From the NCBI RefSeq assembly GCF_017830045.1, contig NZ_JAEDXU010000008.1, positions 62,001 through 126,000 of the forward strand: a stretch of 64,000 bases of DNA, in the 5' to 3' direction. Within the stretch, counting starts at the first letter, position 1, and each line of letters begins with the position of its first letter. Below the pieces are notes generated by a model that searched no databases, was not told the DNA's origin, and saw only the letters and a program-made list of their open reading frames with translations. This document shows, in pieces, positions 27,249 through 35,456 of the stretch. This DNA is from Enterococcus larvae. GTDB taxonomy: Bacteria > Bacillota > Bacilli > Lactobacillales > Enterococcaceae. The position numbers and the translations under genes were made by a program.

Positions 27249-29847
27249 TTACAAGACCCTCGCTTTTCTTCTTTCTTCTCTCATACCAGGCAAATCCCTG
27301 AAACACAACGAGACAACTTGCAAAAAGCACTGCACCGATTTTAAAGCCTTGAGGTAGAAATACAAACTGAATCTCATGTTTACCGGCCGGTACTTCAAGA
27401 GTTAGAAAAGCCTTTTTAAATGTCGGCATCGTTACCTTTTTCCCATCAATGTAGGCACTCCAACCAGCATCATAGGGAATAGTTGTAAAAATCACCTGAT
27501 CTTCCTCTAAATCAACCGTTGCGGATGCTGTTCGCCCTGTTGTTTGAAAAGACACACCCTTTTCCTGAATCGCTTCGACTGCCTTTTCAAAATCAACTGT
27601 ATCAATCAATAAAATATCCGGTTTATAAATTTTGACCATACCCGCACCAGTAAAGGATGCCGTTACCTGCACAGTGGTTCCTTCCTCGTAATAACCCAGA
27701 TTATAGTACTGACCTGTTGACGATATCTTTGATTCTCTAGTCACACCATTTACTGTTGTCTCAACACTACTTTCAAACATATAGCTCATATCTGTAGGAT
27801 ACAAGCTAATATAGGCTTGCTGCTTTGCCGGCACGTAGACTGACCAAGTGATTGTTTGAGGGCGAGTCGGACTGATTTCCGTGTAAACCTGTTCCTTCCC
27901 CGAGGAAGTGACTGTTGTATTTTCTAACGCCACTTGTCTAGGCTCAATAATCTTTATCCCAATGTCCTTTACACCGGATAAATGAGTGAATAAATCAACT
28001 TGATTCTTTACAGCATCTGTTCCAAATATTTCTTTATCTGTCAGCATCCCCAACGGCAAGGCGTATTGGTTTTCATATAAACTATACGCACCGCTCTCTC
28101 CGATTTTTTGGAATCCGAACTTCATCGGCTCTTCTTTTGAGATGTTGTACTTGATTCCCAGCAAAGCATCCATCAAGAGTGTGTTGTTGGCATAACTGAT
28201 ATTCAAATTGGTTCCAAGCGAACGATAGCCAAGACCATTCAAATAGGCCGAAGAATGACGATTTCTAATAGAAGAAAACATCGTCACACCACTATAACCA
28301 TAATTAAAACTATCATTGAAGGAGACCTCATCTAGGTTCTCCAAGCGATACAACGAATCATTTTCCGCCTTCGTCCCATCTACCAGCTGCTCGATATCTA
28401 AATACGGCTCTGTATAATATTCCCGTTTGGGATAGCCCCAGTCTGATCTGATCCCCGCAACCATCCCTTTCGTATTAAAGAACACTTCTACAAGCATCAG
28501 AGTCAATAATAAAATGGGCGCAATCTTTTCCAGACGTCCCTTCGTTTTATAGACTGAAAGAAAAATCAAGTAGGTGACCAATAAGCCAATCGTTACATAC
28601 AGCGTTTCATTGGTAATGTAGTTGTACCTTTTCGGATTCGAAAAAAGAATGGCAGCAATGAACAGCCCTCCTAACGAAAGGCAAATATTGAATAATTTAT
28701 TTCGATCTTCTGTTTCATAAGCTTCAAAGCCGTAGCACCCCAGCAGAATCACTATGAATGAAGCAAGAAAACTGAATCGGAACAGAAACATATTTGGTGC
28801 GTGGAGACCATGCCACAACAAATTCAACGGCTCAATATAAACGCTGGCAACAACTAATAATAGAAGAAATCCATAACCAATCTTGCTTCGCAGTGAAAAT
28901 TTTTTCGATACAAAATAAAAACAGCAAAAAATCAGCGGTATCAATCCGATATAGACAAATGGAGCTGACTCATACTTACTAGTGTCATACGTTCCCACCA
29001 TATTTTTTACAATAAAATCCCAAATACCGGTATCCTTCGTAAAGAAATCCATGACTGTTTCCAATGATTCCCCGTTGTTTTTCAAATCCATGATTGTCGG
29101 TAAAATCGTTAGCATGGATGCACCACCAGCAGAAAGCGCGGCAATCAGATAGGAACGAATACTTTTCTTATGTTGCTTCCAGTCAATAAACAACTGTACA
29201 AGATAAAACAAGAAAGAGAACAGACCTACAATAAATGCCATATAGAAATTAGACAAGAACAGCAGCAGATAACTCCAAAATAATACCTGCGGACTCTTTC
29301 CTTTCAGTAAGCGATTGATGCCTAAAATGATCCATGGCAGATATACAAACGCATCCAGCCACATGATAACCGGCGAATAAGCAACGGTATACCCCATCAA
29401 TGCATACGCAACACTGAAGGAAATATATTGCCACCAAGACATCTTCTTAAATGTTTGTGTGGCGAAAACGCAAAATGACAAACCAATTGCCCCAAATTTC
29501 ACCAGTGTAATAACATACAGCGCATCCGGCATCGCGCTGTTATCAAAGAAGAAAACCAGCGGCGTAAACAAGCTGTTTAGATAATAGGCAGAAAATGACC
29601 AGTAATTTAGTCCAAGCGATCCGTACCATGTATAAAAAATATTTTGTTCTCCATGCAAAACATTGTTAAAGCTCGCATGAAAATTGGAATACTGGGAAAA
29701 ACTGTCGCTTGCAAGCAATGTCTGCTCACTGCCAAAATAGATCCCGTTCATAGCGTAGACAATAACCAAAATAGTGATTGGTAATATAAAGCTGGCTAGC
29801 AATGCTATGTAGTTATTCTTAATATAGCTCCCTATCTTGTTTTTCAT
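27241..29847 (-). CDS. YfhO-family multi-pass membrane protein
   Basis: The 868-residue protein has a dozen or more transmembrane helices in the first 500 residues and a large beta-rich extracellular part, with a final helix (IGAVLFASCLVVFQGFAW) and a basic tail. GSEQTLLASDSFSQYSNFHA near residue 40 and GWSAYIDGKKV...TFKKAFLTLEVPAGKHEIQF near the end are typical of YfhO. In B. subtilis and Listeria, YfhO-type proteins act in glycosylation of teichoic acids on the outer face of the membrane. A similar transfer to a wall polymer or a WxL protein is inference. It starts 22 bases after a signal peptidase gene. Confidence 0.88.
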   Translation of the reverse strand: MKNKIGSYIKNNYIALLASFILPITILVIVYAMNGIYFGSEQTLLASDSFSQYSNFHASFNNVLHGEQNIFYTWYGSLGLNYWSFSAYYLNSLFTPLVFFFDNSAMPDALYVITLVKFGAIGLSFCVFATQTFKKMSWWQYISFSVAYALMGYTVAYSPVIMWLDAFVYLPWIILGINRLLKGKSPQVLFWSYLLLFLSNFYMAFIVGLFSFLFYLVQLFIDWKQHKKSIRSYLIAALSAGGASMLTILPTIMDLKNNGESLETVMDFFTKDTGIWDFIVKNMVGTYDTSKYESAPFVYIGLIPLIFCCFYFVSKKFSLRSKIGYGFLLLLVVASVYIEPLNLLWHGLHAPNMFLFRFSFLASFIVILLGCYGFEAYETEDRNKLFNICLSLGGLFIAAILFSNPKRYNYITNETLYVTIGLLVTYLIFLSVYKTKGRLEKIAPILLLTLMLVEVFFNTKGMVAGIRSDWGYPKREYYTEPYLDIEQLVDGTKAENDSLYRLENLDEVSFNDSFNYGYSGVTMFSSIRNRHSSAYLNGLGYRSLGTNLNISYANNTLLMDALLGIKYNISKEEPMKFGFQKIGESGAYSLYENQYALPLGMLTDKEIFGTDAVKNQVDLFTHLSGVKDIGIKIIEPRQVALENTTVTSSGKEQVYTEISPTRPQTITWSVYVPAKQQAYISLYPTDMSYMFESSVETTVNGVTRESKISSTGQYYNLGYYEEGTTVQVTASFTGAGMVKIYKPDILLIDTVDFEKAVEAIQEKGVSFQTTGRTASATVDLEEDQVIFTTIPYDAGWSAYIDGKKVTMPTFKKAFLTLEVPAGKHEIQFVFLPQGFKIGAVLFASCLVVFQGFAWYERRKKKSEGLVNE

Positions 29848-29869
29848 ATATTCCTCACATTCATTTCCA

Positions 29870-30469
29870 TTAATTTATAGTCCCTATACTCGAAAATGGA
29901 TAGTAACAAAAAACTGCTGTCCCTTCGACCTGCTCTGATCGAATGAACCCTAAATGGCGACTATCTGTTGAATGAGTTCGATTGTCTCCCAGCACGAAAT
30001 AGCAGTCTGCAGGGATCACCTCTAAATGCTCCAGCTCATTCCAGACTTTTTCTGTAATTGTTACCTTCACCGTTCCATCCGGTAATTCTTTAGCAGGAAG
30101 ATCACGCTCTGGTTCACTATCTTCCATCTGATAATTGATGAATAGGGCATTTCCCTCAACCCAGATTCGATCCCCCGGCAAGCCGATCACTCGCTTGATG
30201 TAGGATTCGTCTGGTGTATCATCCGGCGTAAATGTAATCAAATCATATCTCTTCAGCTCATCTGTTTTCCACACGACGACACGATCGCTATTATGCAAGG
30301 TGGGATTCATTGAGTTACCGTCAATCCGATGTGTACGTACCTTCAAAAAAAACAAAAGCAGTAAGCCGACGATACAAATAAAGAAGAAAGCAGAAATAAG
30401 TAACTCTTTCTGCTTTGCCGGAGACTGTTTCTTTAAACGCAATTCAATTAATTTCTTTCTTTTCATCAT
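29870..30469 (-). CDS. Signal peptidase I, catalytic residues present
   Basis: The 199-residue type I signal peptidase has one N-terminal transmembrane segment (LLISAFFFICIVGLLLLFFL). The catalytic Ser lies in GNSMNPTL (S53) and the catalytic Lys in YIKRVIGLPGD (K92), with the GDNR motif (GDNRTHSTDSRHLGF). It cleaves signal peptides at the outer membrane face. Its place inside a WxL/DUF916 operon, next to a second homologue, suggests it serves these surface proteins. It lies 21 bases after the second homologue. Confidence 0.95.
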   Translation of the reverse strand: MMKRKKLIELRLKKQSPAKQKELLISAFFFICIVGLLLLFFLKVRTHRIDGNSMNPTLHNSDRVVVWKTDELKRYDLITFTPDDTPDESYIKRVIGLPGDRIWVEGNALFINYQMEDSEPERDLPAKELPDGTVKVTITEKVWNELEHLEVIPADCYFVLGDNRTHSTDSRHLGFIRSEQVEGTAVFCYYPFSSIGTIN

Positions 30470-30490
30470 TCAGCAGATCCTTATCTAATA

Positions 30491-31294
30491 TTAAAAAACT
30501 GTCATTGTATGGAAAGGGAAAATCCGGAACTTTACTACACCGACAATCTCCTTTTCCGATACAAAGCCGAAATGGCGACTATCTGTTGCATAAGGACGAT
30601 TATCCCCCAGTACAAAGTAACTCTTTTCAGGAACTTGTTTTTCTTTTGTCAGTTCAAACAAGGTAAAATCTTCTGTAAATTGAACGTCACCATTTTGTGC
30701 CATTCCAGCAGATAGATACCGTTCAACTTTTTCTGTTTCATTGATATAAAGCTGATCCGCTTTATATTCTAAACGATCTCCCGGCAAGCCGATCACTCGC
30801 CTGACGAGAAGCTCATTTGTTCCAGGCTCTTTTATGCACACCAAATCAAAGTGTTCGATTTTTCCTAGTTTGTTTACAAACAATTGATCCCGATCATTCA
30901 GAGTCGGTGTCATAGAATACCCTTGAGTTTGAACAACCTTAAAGGTAAAGAAAGAAACCAGAAAAAACAGTCCTAAGAAAACAGCCAGAGTGAGACTGAT
31001 TTCCACCATAAACAATTTTAGTTTTCTTTTCTTCAAACGCCCTGAGGAGCCACTCTTTTTCTTCCCATTAGGTTTCCTCTTGGCTTTTAATTGTTTCTGC
31101 TGAGCCTGTTTTTTCAATGGTTTCTTTGTTGTTGGTTTCCGAGCCTGCCGCTGTTTTTCCGACGGGTTCTGCCTTTTTTTCTTCCTTGCAGTTTGATTCT
31201 CTTTTTTTTGGTCGGCAGAGCGTTCAGAAGAAGCTGTCTTTTGCTTCTGCCTCAGCTTCTTTTTCGATTGATCTCTTTTATCGTTCTTTTTCAT
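30491..31294 (-). CDS. Signal peptidase I homologue with catalytic Lys replaced by Arg and a long basic N-terminus
   Basis: The 267-residue protein begins with about 90 highly basic residues (Lys/Arg/Gln), then one membrane helix (LTLAVFLGLFFLVSFF). A signal peptidase I domain follows, with the Ser motif QGYSMTPTL and GDNRPYATDSRHFGF. The position of the catalytic Lys reads VRRVIGLPGD: the codon is AGG (Arg) where active enzymes have Lys. This suggests a non-catalytic homologue, as known for S. aureus SpsA and streptococcal pilus-associated SipA. The start is the ATG at 31294, eight bases after AAGAAG. Confidence 0.88.
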   Translation of the reverse strand: MKKNDKRDQSKKKLRQKQKTASSERSADQKKENQTARKKKRQNPSEKQRQARKPTTKKPLKKQAQQKQLKAKRKPNGKKKSGSSGRLKKRKLKLFMVEISLTLAVFLGLFFLVSFFTFKVVQTQGYSMTPTLNDRDQLFVNKLGKIEHFDLVCIKEPGTNELLVRRVIGLPGDRLEYKADQLYINETEKVERYLSAGMAQNGDVQFTEDFTLFELTKEKQVPEKSYFVLGDNRPYATDSRHFGFVSEKEIVGVVKFRIFPFHTMTVF

Positions 31295-31316
31295 ATCTAT
31301 CACTTCTTATGCTGAA

Positions 31317-31994
31317 TCATTTTTTCTGCTGCAGGGCACTTTCATTCACTTGATACTCCTTGAATACTTTTTGCTGACTTGTTTTCACTTTGTCGATATC
31401 CGCCAAATATGTTGTTAATTCCTCTTGGTTTTCCAAGATTTCCCTTGCCTTTGCATTCAGATTGATTCCTAAATTTTTCACTAAATTGAAATGTCGATTC
31501 ACTAACTTCTGACCATCAACAGCCATTCCAACATAAGCTGTTTCTGTTCCCGCACCTGCAAGCTGCTGTGATAAATCACGAATATTTTTAGTTGTCTTTT
31601 CAATAGAAGCGCCATTTTTGTACGAATCCAGCTGACCTTCAATTTCATCAATAAGATAATAGCTTTTCGCTAAAGCAGCTGCATTGGATGAACTCAAACT
31701 TGTCAATTGATAATGCCGTGCATACCCTGCACTACCGCCAAGTAGTATAGATACAATGATCAGTAAAATCCCATTTCTCATTCGTTTCTTTTTCGTCTGC
31801 TCTGTCTTCTTACAGATTCGTTGCCATTGCTTCCTCTTTTTCTTGTTTTTAGGTCTTCTAGCTTTCATCTTTTTTAAATGTCGTTTAGAAGCAGCGCTAA
31901 GGAAAAGAGTCAGAATTCCCAATAAGAACAAAAGAATTCCAAATGACAGCAGACCTATGAAGGTCAAATCCAGCATACTCATATTCAAATCCAT
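31317..31994 (-). CDS. Two-TM membrane protein with basic cytoplasmic loop (WxL locus)
   Basis: The 225-residue protein has a first membrane helix at residues about 10-33 (FIGLLSFGILLFLLGILTLF). A very basic loop of about 40 residues (KARRPKNKKKRKQWQRICKK...) and a second helix (GILLIIVSILLGGSAGYA) follow, then an external helical domain of about 130 residues. No family is recognised by name. GAGGGA precedes the ATG. It is sandwiched between the DUF916 and signal peptidase genes with gaps of 21 and 22 bases, so it is probably a component of the same surface system. Confidence 0.8.
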   Translation of the reverse strand: MDLNMSMLDLTFIGLLSFGILLFLLGILTLFLSAASKRHLKKMKARRPKNKKKRKQWQRICKKTEQTKKKRMRNGILLIIVSILLGGSAGYARHYQLTSLSSSNAAALAKSYYLIDEIEGQLDSYKNGASIEKTTKNIRDLSQQLAGAGTETAYVGMAVDGQKLVNRHFNLVKNLGINLNAKAREILENQEELTTYLADIDKVKTSQQKVFKEYQVNESALQQKK

Positions 31995-32015
31995 AGATCG
32001 TCCCTCATTTTCAAA

Positions 32016-33107
32016 CTATTTTCTATTCCCCTTTTTAGAAGGTTTACGCTTCCCTTTTTTCTTCCCATTCTTCTTGAGAACAGTACGCACAATTACAAAA
32101 ATAATTAAAATGACTACTAATGCTCCACCAACAATCGCCGCAATCATTTTCCAGTCGATCGTTCTTTCCTGAAGCAGCGATACATCTTGTCCATTAAATT
32201 TATCTGCTTCTTCATCGGTAATGGTAAATGGTTCTGTCCATTCCCAGCGTTTTTCACCGGCAGTTACTAAGACATACGCCTTATAATCTCCCGGCTCCAT
32301 TCGATCCCCATTCATCGTGACTGGAAAGTTGATCAATGTATTCGGTGCCATATCCATTCCGGCCTTTTTCGTATCGTAAAGAACTTCTTCTGAGTCGGCA
32401 GGCATGATCTGAACATCTACTGTCATGTCTCGTAGAAATTCAGCTACTGTATTCGAAAAATTGATAAAAACAGCATTTCGATAATTCGACAGTCCAGCAT
32501 ATACCGTATTCATGGTTAAATCCGGCTCCAATACTGTTTCATTTTCCTGCAGCACCATTCCGACCATGTACGCGTACTCATTGATGATTCCGCCTTGACT
32601 GTCAGTATGATCTACCTCTTGCTTTAATTGGACACCACCAACAATCTGTCCATCATAGGACGCTTCAGGCATCTTGATTGTCAGGTAATAAGGAACAATT
32701 GAATTTGCCGGCAGGACTACCTTATTTTCTCCGGTCACTATATCAGTAAATTTGTACTTCAGCGATTTATCATCTTCTATGTCGGTTGGTCCGTATTCAA
32801 TGACTCCATTTCCATTCGTTTTCGTTCCATTCAATGAAATATCAATAGTCATTTCCTGAGGAGAATCATTGATCAGCTGAATTTCTACTGTTTGCTCCTG
32901 TGCCGGTGTCATCATCAAATTGAAATACCCTACATCTCTTGTATGTTGATTATCCGGGAAAACAACCTGGTAGTTAAATCCGCCTAAAGGATCTTCGGTC
33001 CCGCTTTCGGTTGTTGTTTCTTCTGCATATGTAGTGATACCCCCAATAAAACTTGTAACTATGTACAGAAGGAATAATGGCCATAAATAATTTCTACTTC
33101 TCTTCAT
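32016..33107 (-). CDS. DUF916/DUF3324 WxL-interacting protein (WxLIP)
   Basis: The 363-residue protein has a signal peptide, then DUF916 (FNYQVVFPDNQHTRDVGYFN...VEIQLINDSP, residues about 45-165). DUF3324 follows (NTVYAGLSNYRNAVFINFSN...), then a C-terminal membrane helix (IAAIVGGALVVILIIFVIV) and a very basic tail. Family knowledge: such proteins associate with WxL proteins and peptidoglycan at the cell surface. Here it heads the operon continuing through the signal peptidases, YfhO and the lipoproteins. Confidence 0.94.
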   Translation of the reverse strand: MKRSRNYLWPLFLLYIVTSFIGGITTYAEETTTESGTEDPLGGFNYQVVFPDNQHTRDVGYFNLMMTPAQEQTVEIQLINDSPQEMTIDISLNGTKTNGNGVIEYGPTDIEDDKSLKYKFTDIVTGENKVVLPANSIVPYYLTIKMPEASYDGQIVGGVQLKQEVDHTDSQGGIINEYAYMVGMVLQENETVLEPDLTMNTVYAGLSNYRNAVFINFSNTVAEFLRDMTVDVQIMPADSEEVLYDTKKAGMDMAPNTLINFPVTMNGDRMEPGDYKAYVLVTAGEKRWEWTEPFTITDEEADKFNGQDVSLLQERTIDWKMIAAIVGGALVVILIIFVIVRTVLKKNGKKKGKRKPSKKGNRK

Positions 33108-33140
33108 CGCTCGGTTACCTTAATGCCTTTCATATTTTCA

Positions 33141-33440
33141 ACAAGAAGAGTCTGGGGCATTAGTTTGATCCCAGCCTCTTCTTGTATTAGATGCGAATAA
33201 ACGACGAGTTTGGGACATCTTGTAACGCCCAAACTCTTGTTGTGCTAAAAACCGAATAAACGGCGGGACAATCTCTGTGCTTCGAAAATCGCAACGAAGT
33301 CCTTCAATCCTTAATAGCTTTGCTATTTAGAAACTGAAAATATCGGAGCAACGTCGAGTGATATTCGCAGGCACAAAGCGGCTTCATACATCGAGTATTG
33401 CAGAACCGTAGATGCAGAAACAACTTCTGTCCCAGCCTCA
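33141..33440. repeat. Diverged intergenic repeat with hairpins inside the WxL locus
   Basis: This is a relative of the 162-bp repeat. It shares CGAATAAACG (twice) and CTTCTGTCCCAGCCTC with copies A and B. It contains a long hairpin at 33141-33186 (ACAAGAAGAG against CTCTTCTTGT) and another at 33206-33236 (GAGTTTGGG/CCCAAACTC). It occupies the 349-base gap between the DUF916 gene and the WxL gene at 33457 and may reduce or end transcription between the two halves of the locus. Confidence 0.75.
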
Positions 33441-33456
33441 ATTTTATCGTTTCAGC

Positions 33457-34218
33457 TTATTTTACGTCTGCTAAAGTCCAAAGAACTTTCGCTGTATATT
33501 TTGTTTCAAAAATTTGTGCAGCTCCGTCAATGTCCAATTTCACTGCATCAGTTGCAGTACCAGCATCGTAGTCACCAAATGTAAGCTCGTAATCGCCGGC
33601 TCCTTTATCAGCTTCAGTGTTTTCTAAGAATTGCACTGATCCGCCGCCTACTGATAATTCAGCACTTGTAGCAAATTGAGGATTTGCTGGTTGTAAATGA
33701 CTTGCATCAATAGATCTTAGTTTCAAGTTTTTGAATGTCAATTTAGATCCAGCTAATGTTACTGGTGTACCATCTACAGTACCAGTAAATTCTTGAGTCA
33801 TTTCAGCACTCAATGTATATTTACGGTTCAATGTTGAACGGTGGTCACGGAATTTAACAAAGTTTTCTACTTTGTATGCATCCGCATTTCCAGCATTCGC
33901 TTCGAATGGAAGTGCAAAGTATTCACGTGTAGCAATAGATCCTGCTACCACTTCATGAGAACTGAAATCCAATGGAGTTACAGCCATGATCCCGAAGTCG
34001 CCTGGATCAGTAACGCCAGGAATATTTGTGATTGTTGAATCTTCTGTACCTGGTTTAGTGATTGTTGTTCCAGGTCCTCCATCTGTGTTACGTGTGAATT
34101 CAATGTATGCATCCCCACTGTGTTCAAGGTTATTCACCGCTTGTGTATTTGGTGCTGCTACTGCAACTGCCGCTACTGCTACTAAAGCAGCTCCGCAAAG
34201 TTTGTGTGTCAATTTCAT
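33457..34218 (-). CDS. WxL-domain surface protein
   Basis: The 253-residue protein has a signal peptide (CGAALVAVAAVAVAAPNTQA) and a short repeat-like motif (AYIEFTRNTDGGPGT). It has a beta-rich WxL domain ending YTAKVLWTLADVK, which holds the distal WxL motif. The proximal motif, usually GWTL, reads RKYTLSAEM. WxL domains bind peptidoglycan non-covalently. TAGGAGGAA precedes the ATG. Product composition (Ala/Asp/Thr-rich) is typical of abundant small WxL proteins. Confidence 0.93.
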   Translation of the reverse strand: MKLTHKLCGAALVAVAAVAVAAPNTQAVNNLEHSGDAYIEFTRNTDGGPGTTITKPGTEDSTITNIPGVTDPGDFGIMAVTPLDFSSHEVVAGSIATREYFALPFEANAGNADAYKVENFVKFRDHRSTLNRKYTLSAEMTQEFTGTVDGTPVTLAGSKLTFKNLKLRSIDASHLQPANPQFATSAELSVGGGSVQFLENTEADKGAGDYELTFGDYDAGTATDAVKLDIDGAAQIFETKYTAKVLWTLADVK

Positions 34219-34250
34219 TTGTATTTCCTCCTAATGTGTGTGTATGATAT

Positions 34251-35057
34251 TTATGGTAACTCGGCTAATATCCAAGTTATCACCGTTGAGTAGGGTACCG
34301 GGTCGACAGTTGTGCCTCTCGGTACAGTTAATTTTATTGCGCTGTTTTCATGAACTTGCTGATTGTTGAATGACGCATCTAAAAGAGGCGCACCATCCTT
34401 ATCAACCTTAGGGGTCAGTGTTGATGCTTGACCATCCGTATGTTCAGGCGAAGCACCGAACGAAATACTCCAGGTTCCCGCTCCGCTGTTTTTTCCAGCA
34501 GTTGCTAGTACATACGTATCACCAATATTGTTCAAGCGAATGACTTCGCTCGAAACAACAGGGGCACTCGTTTTCGAATTCGGTGTGCTCGTCCATGATT
34601 TATCAAATGACAATACCGCTCCATTTAATGAGCTGTTTGTCGTGTTCGAATTAGTAAATTGACTTTCCTGTCTTACTTGCAGCGTCCAGCCTTGAGCTGT
34701 TGCTGTCGTCCGGTAATCGGAAACCTGAATGAAGTTCCCACGCGGACTGGTGTCATCTAAAAACAATTGGGCATTGACTGGATAGGAAACTTCCTTGTCC
34801 GAGATAATGTTGGAAGAAAAATTCAGTTGAGGGACAAAATCGATCCTCAGTCTTCCTGTTGTGCTCGGACTTTCTCCCGGATCAACTGGTATTTCCGGAT
34901 GTTCCGGATCAACGATATGATCGATCTCTGTTCCATTTGTAAATTCAATGACCCCATCTTGATTGACCCCTTCTTCGGCTGCAGCTGTCTTTCCACAGAA
35001 AAAGAGCAGAGAGGTTGAAAACAATACAACAGCTGGAAGCAGTTTAGTTATCTTCAT
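34251..35057 (-). CDS. WxL-domain surface protein
   Basis: The 268-residue protein has a signal peptide (LLPAVVLFSTSLLFFCGKTAAA) cleaved before EEGVNQDGVIEFTNG, a motif shared with the other WxL-locus proteins. Both WxL motifs are present: GWTLQVRQESQF (proximal) and VITWILAELP (distal). Pro/Glu-rich HIVDPEHPEIPVDPGE follows the N-terminus, as is usual. GAGAGGGGAATT precedes the ATG. It is 3 bases from the LPXTG gene upstream, so the two are co-transcribed. Confidence 0.94.
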   Translation of the reverse strand: MKITKLLPAVVLFSTSLLFFCGKTAAAEEGVNQDGVIEFTNGTEIDHIVDPEHPEIPVDPGESPSTTGRLRIDFVPQLNFSSNIISDKEVSYPVNAQLFLDDTSPRGNFIQVSDYRTTATAQGWTLQVRQESQFTNSNTTNSSLNGAVLSFDKSWTSTPNSKTSAPVVSSEVIRLNNIGDTYVLATAGKNSGAGTWSISFGASPEHTDGQASTLTPKVDKDGAPLLDASFNNQQVHENSAIKLTVPRGTTVDPVPYSTVITWILAELP

Positions 35058-35060
35058 ATG

Positions 35061-35438
35061 TTAATTCCCCTCTCTCTTACTGTTTTCTTTTCGCTTCTTC
35101 AAAAAGAAGAAGAATAGAACAGCGGCTATGACAGCTACTCCGCTAATAGACAAACTCACCTTTACCAGTTCGCCTGTTGAGGGAAGCTTGCCGCCGGCCG
35201 GCTTCTCAACAACGCTTGATTCTGTTGTTGATGGTTCCGGCTCTGAAGTAGCTGCTGTAGAGGAATCTGTCGGTTCTGTCGTTGAAGACGAAGATGTTTC
35301 ATCATAAAAAGTGATCACACCATTCGTTTGAACAGCCCCGCCGTTTCCATTTGCTGCAGCATCCATCGGAAAAGAAGGCAGTATACTCAACACCAGGAAG
35401 AAGGAAGCAATTATCAAAGCAATCGATTTTTTTCTCAT
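35061..35438 (-). CDS. Small LPXTG-anchored protein of the WxL locus
   Basis: The 125-residue protein has a signal peptide, the short motif VQTNGVITFYDE also found near WxL N-termini, and a Ser/Thr/Glu/Pro-rich linker. A canonical sortase signal follows: LPSTGE, hydrophobic SLSISGVAVIAAVLFFFF, basic KKRKENSKREGN. It should be covalently attached to peptidoglycan. Small LPXTG proteins of this kind accompany WxL clusters and may act as anchors or spacers; the exact role is unknown. Confidence 0.93.
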   Translation of the reverse strand: MRKKSIALIIASFFLVLSILPSFPMDAAANGNGGAVQTNGVITFYDETSSSSTTEPTDSSTAATSEPEPSTTESSVVEKPAGGKLPSTGELVKVSLSISGVAVIAAVLFFFFLKKRKENSKREGN

Positions 35439-35456
35439 TTCTTTTCTTCCCCCATC

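Noticed and set aside
27098-27301. Plus-strand frame overlapping the lipoprotein/YfhO junction
   Set aside because: It has no ribosome site and lies across two clear minus-strand genes that overlap by 8 bases.
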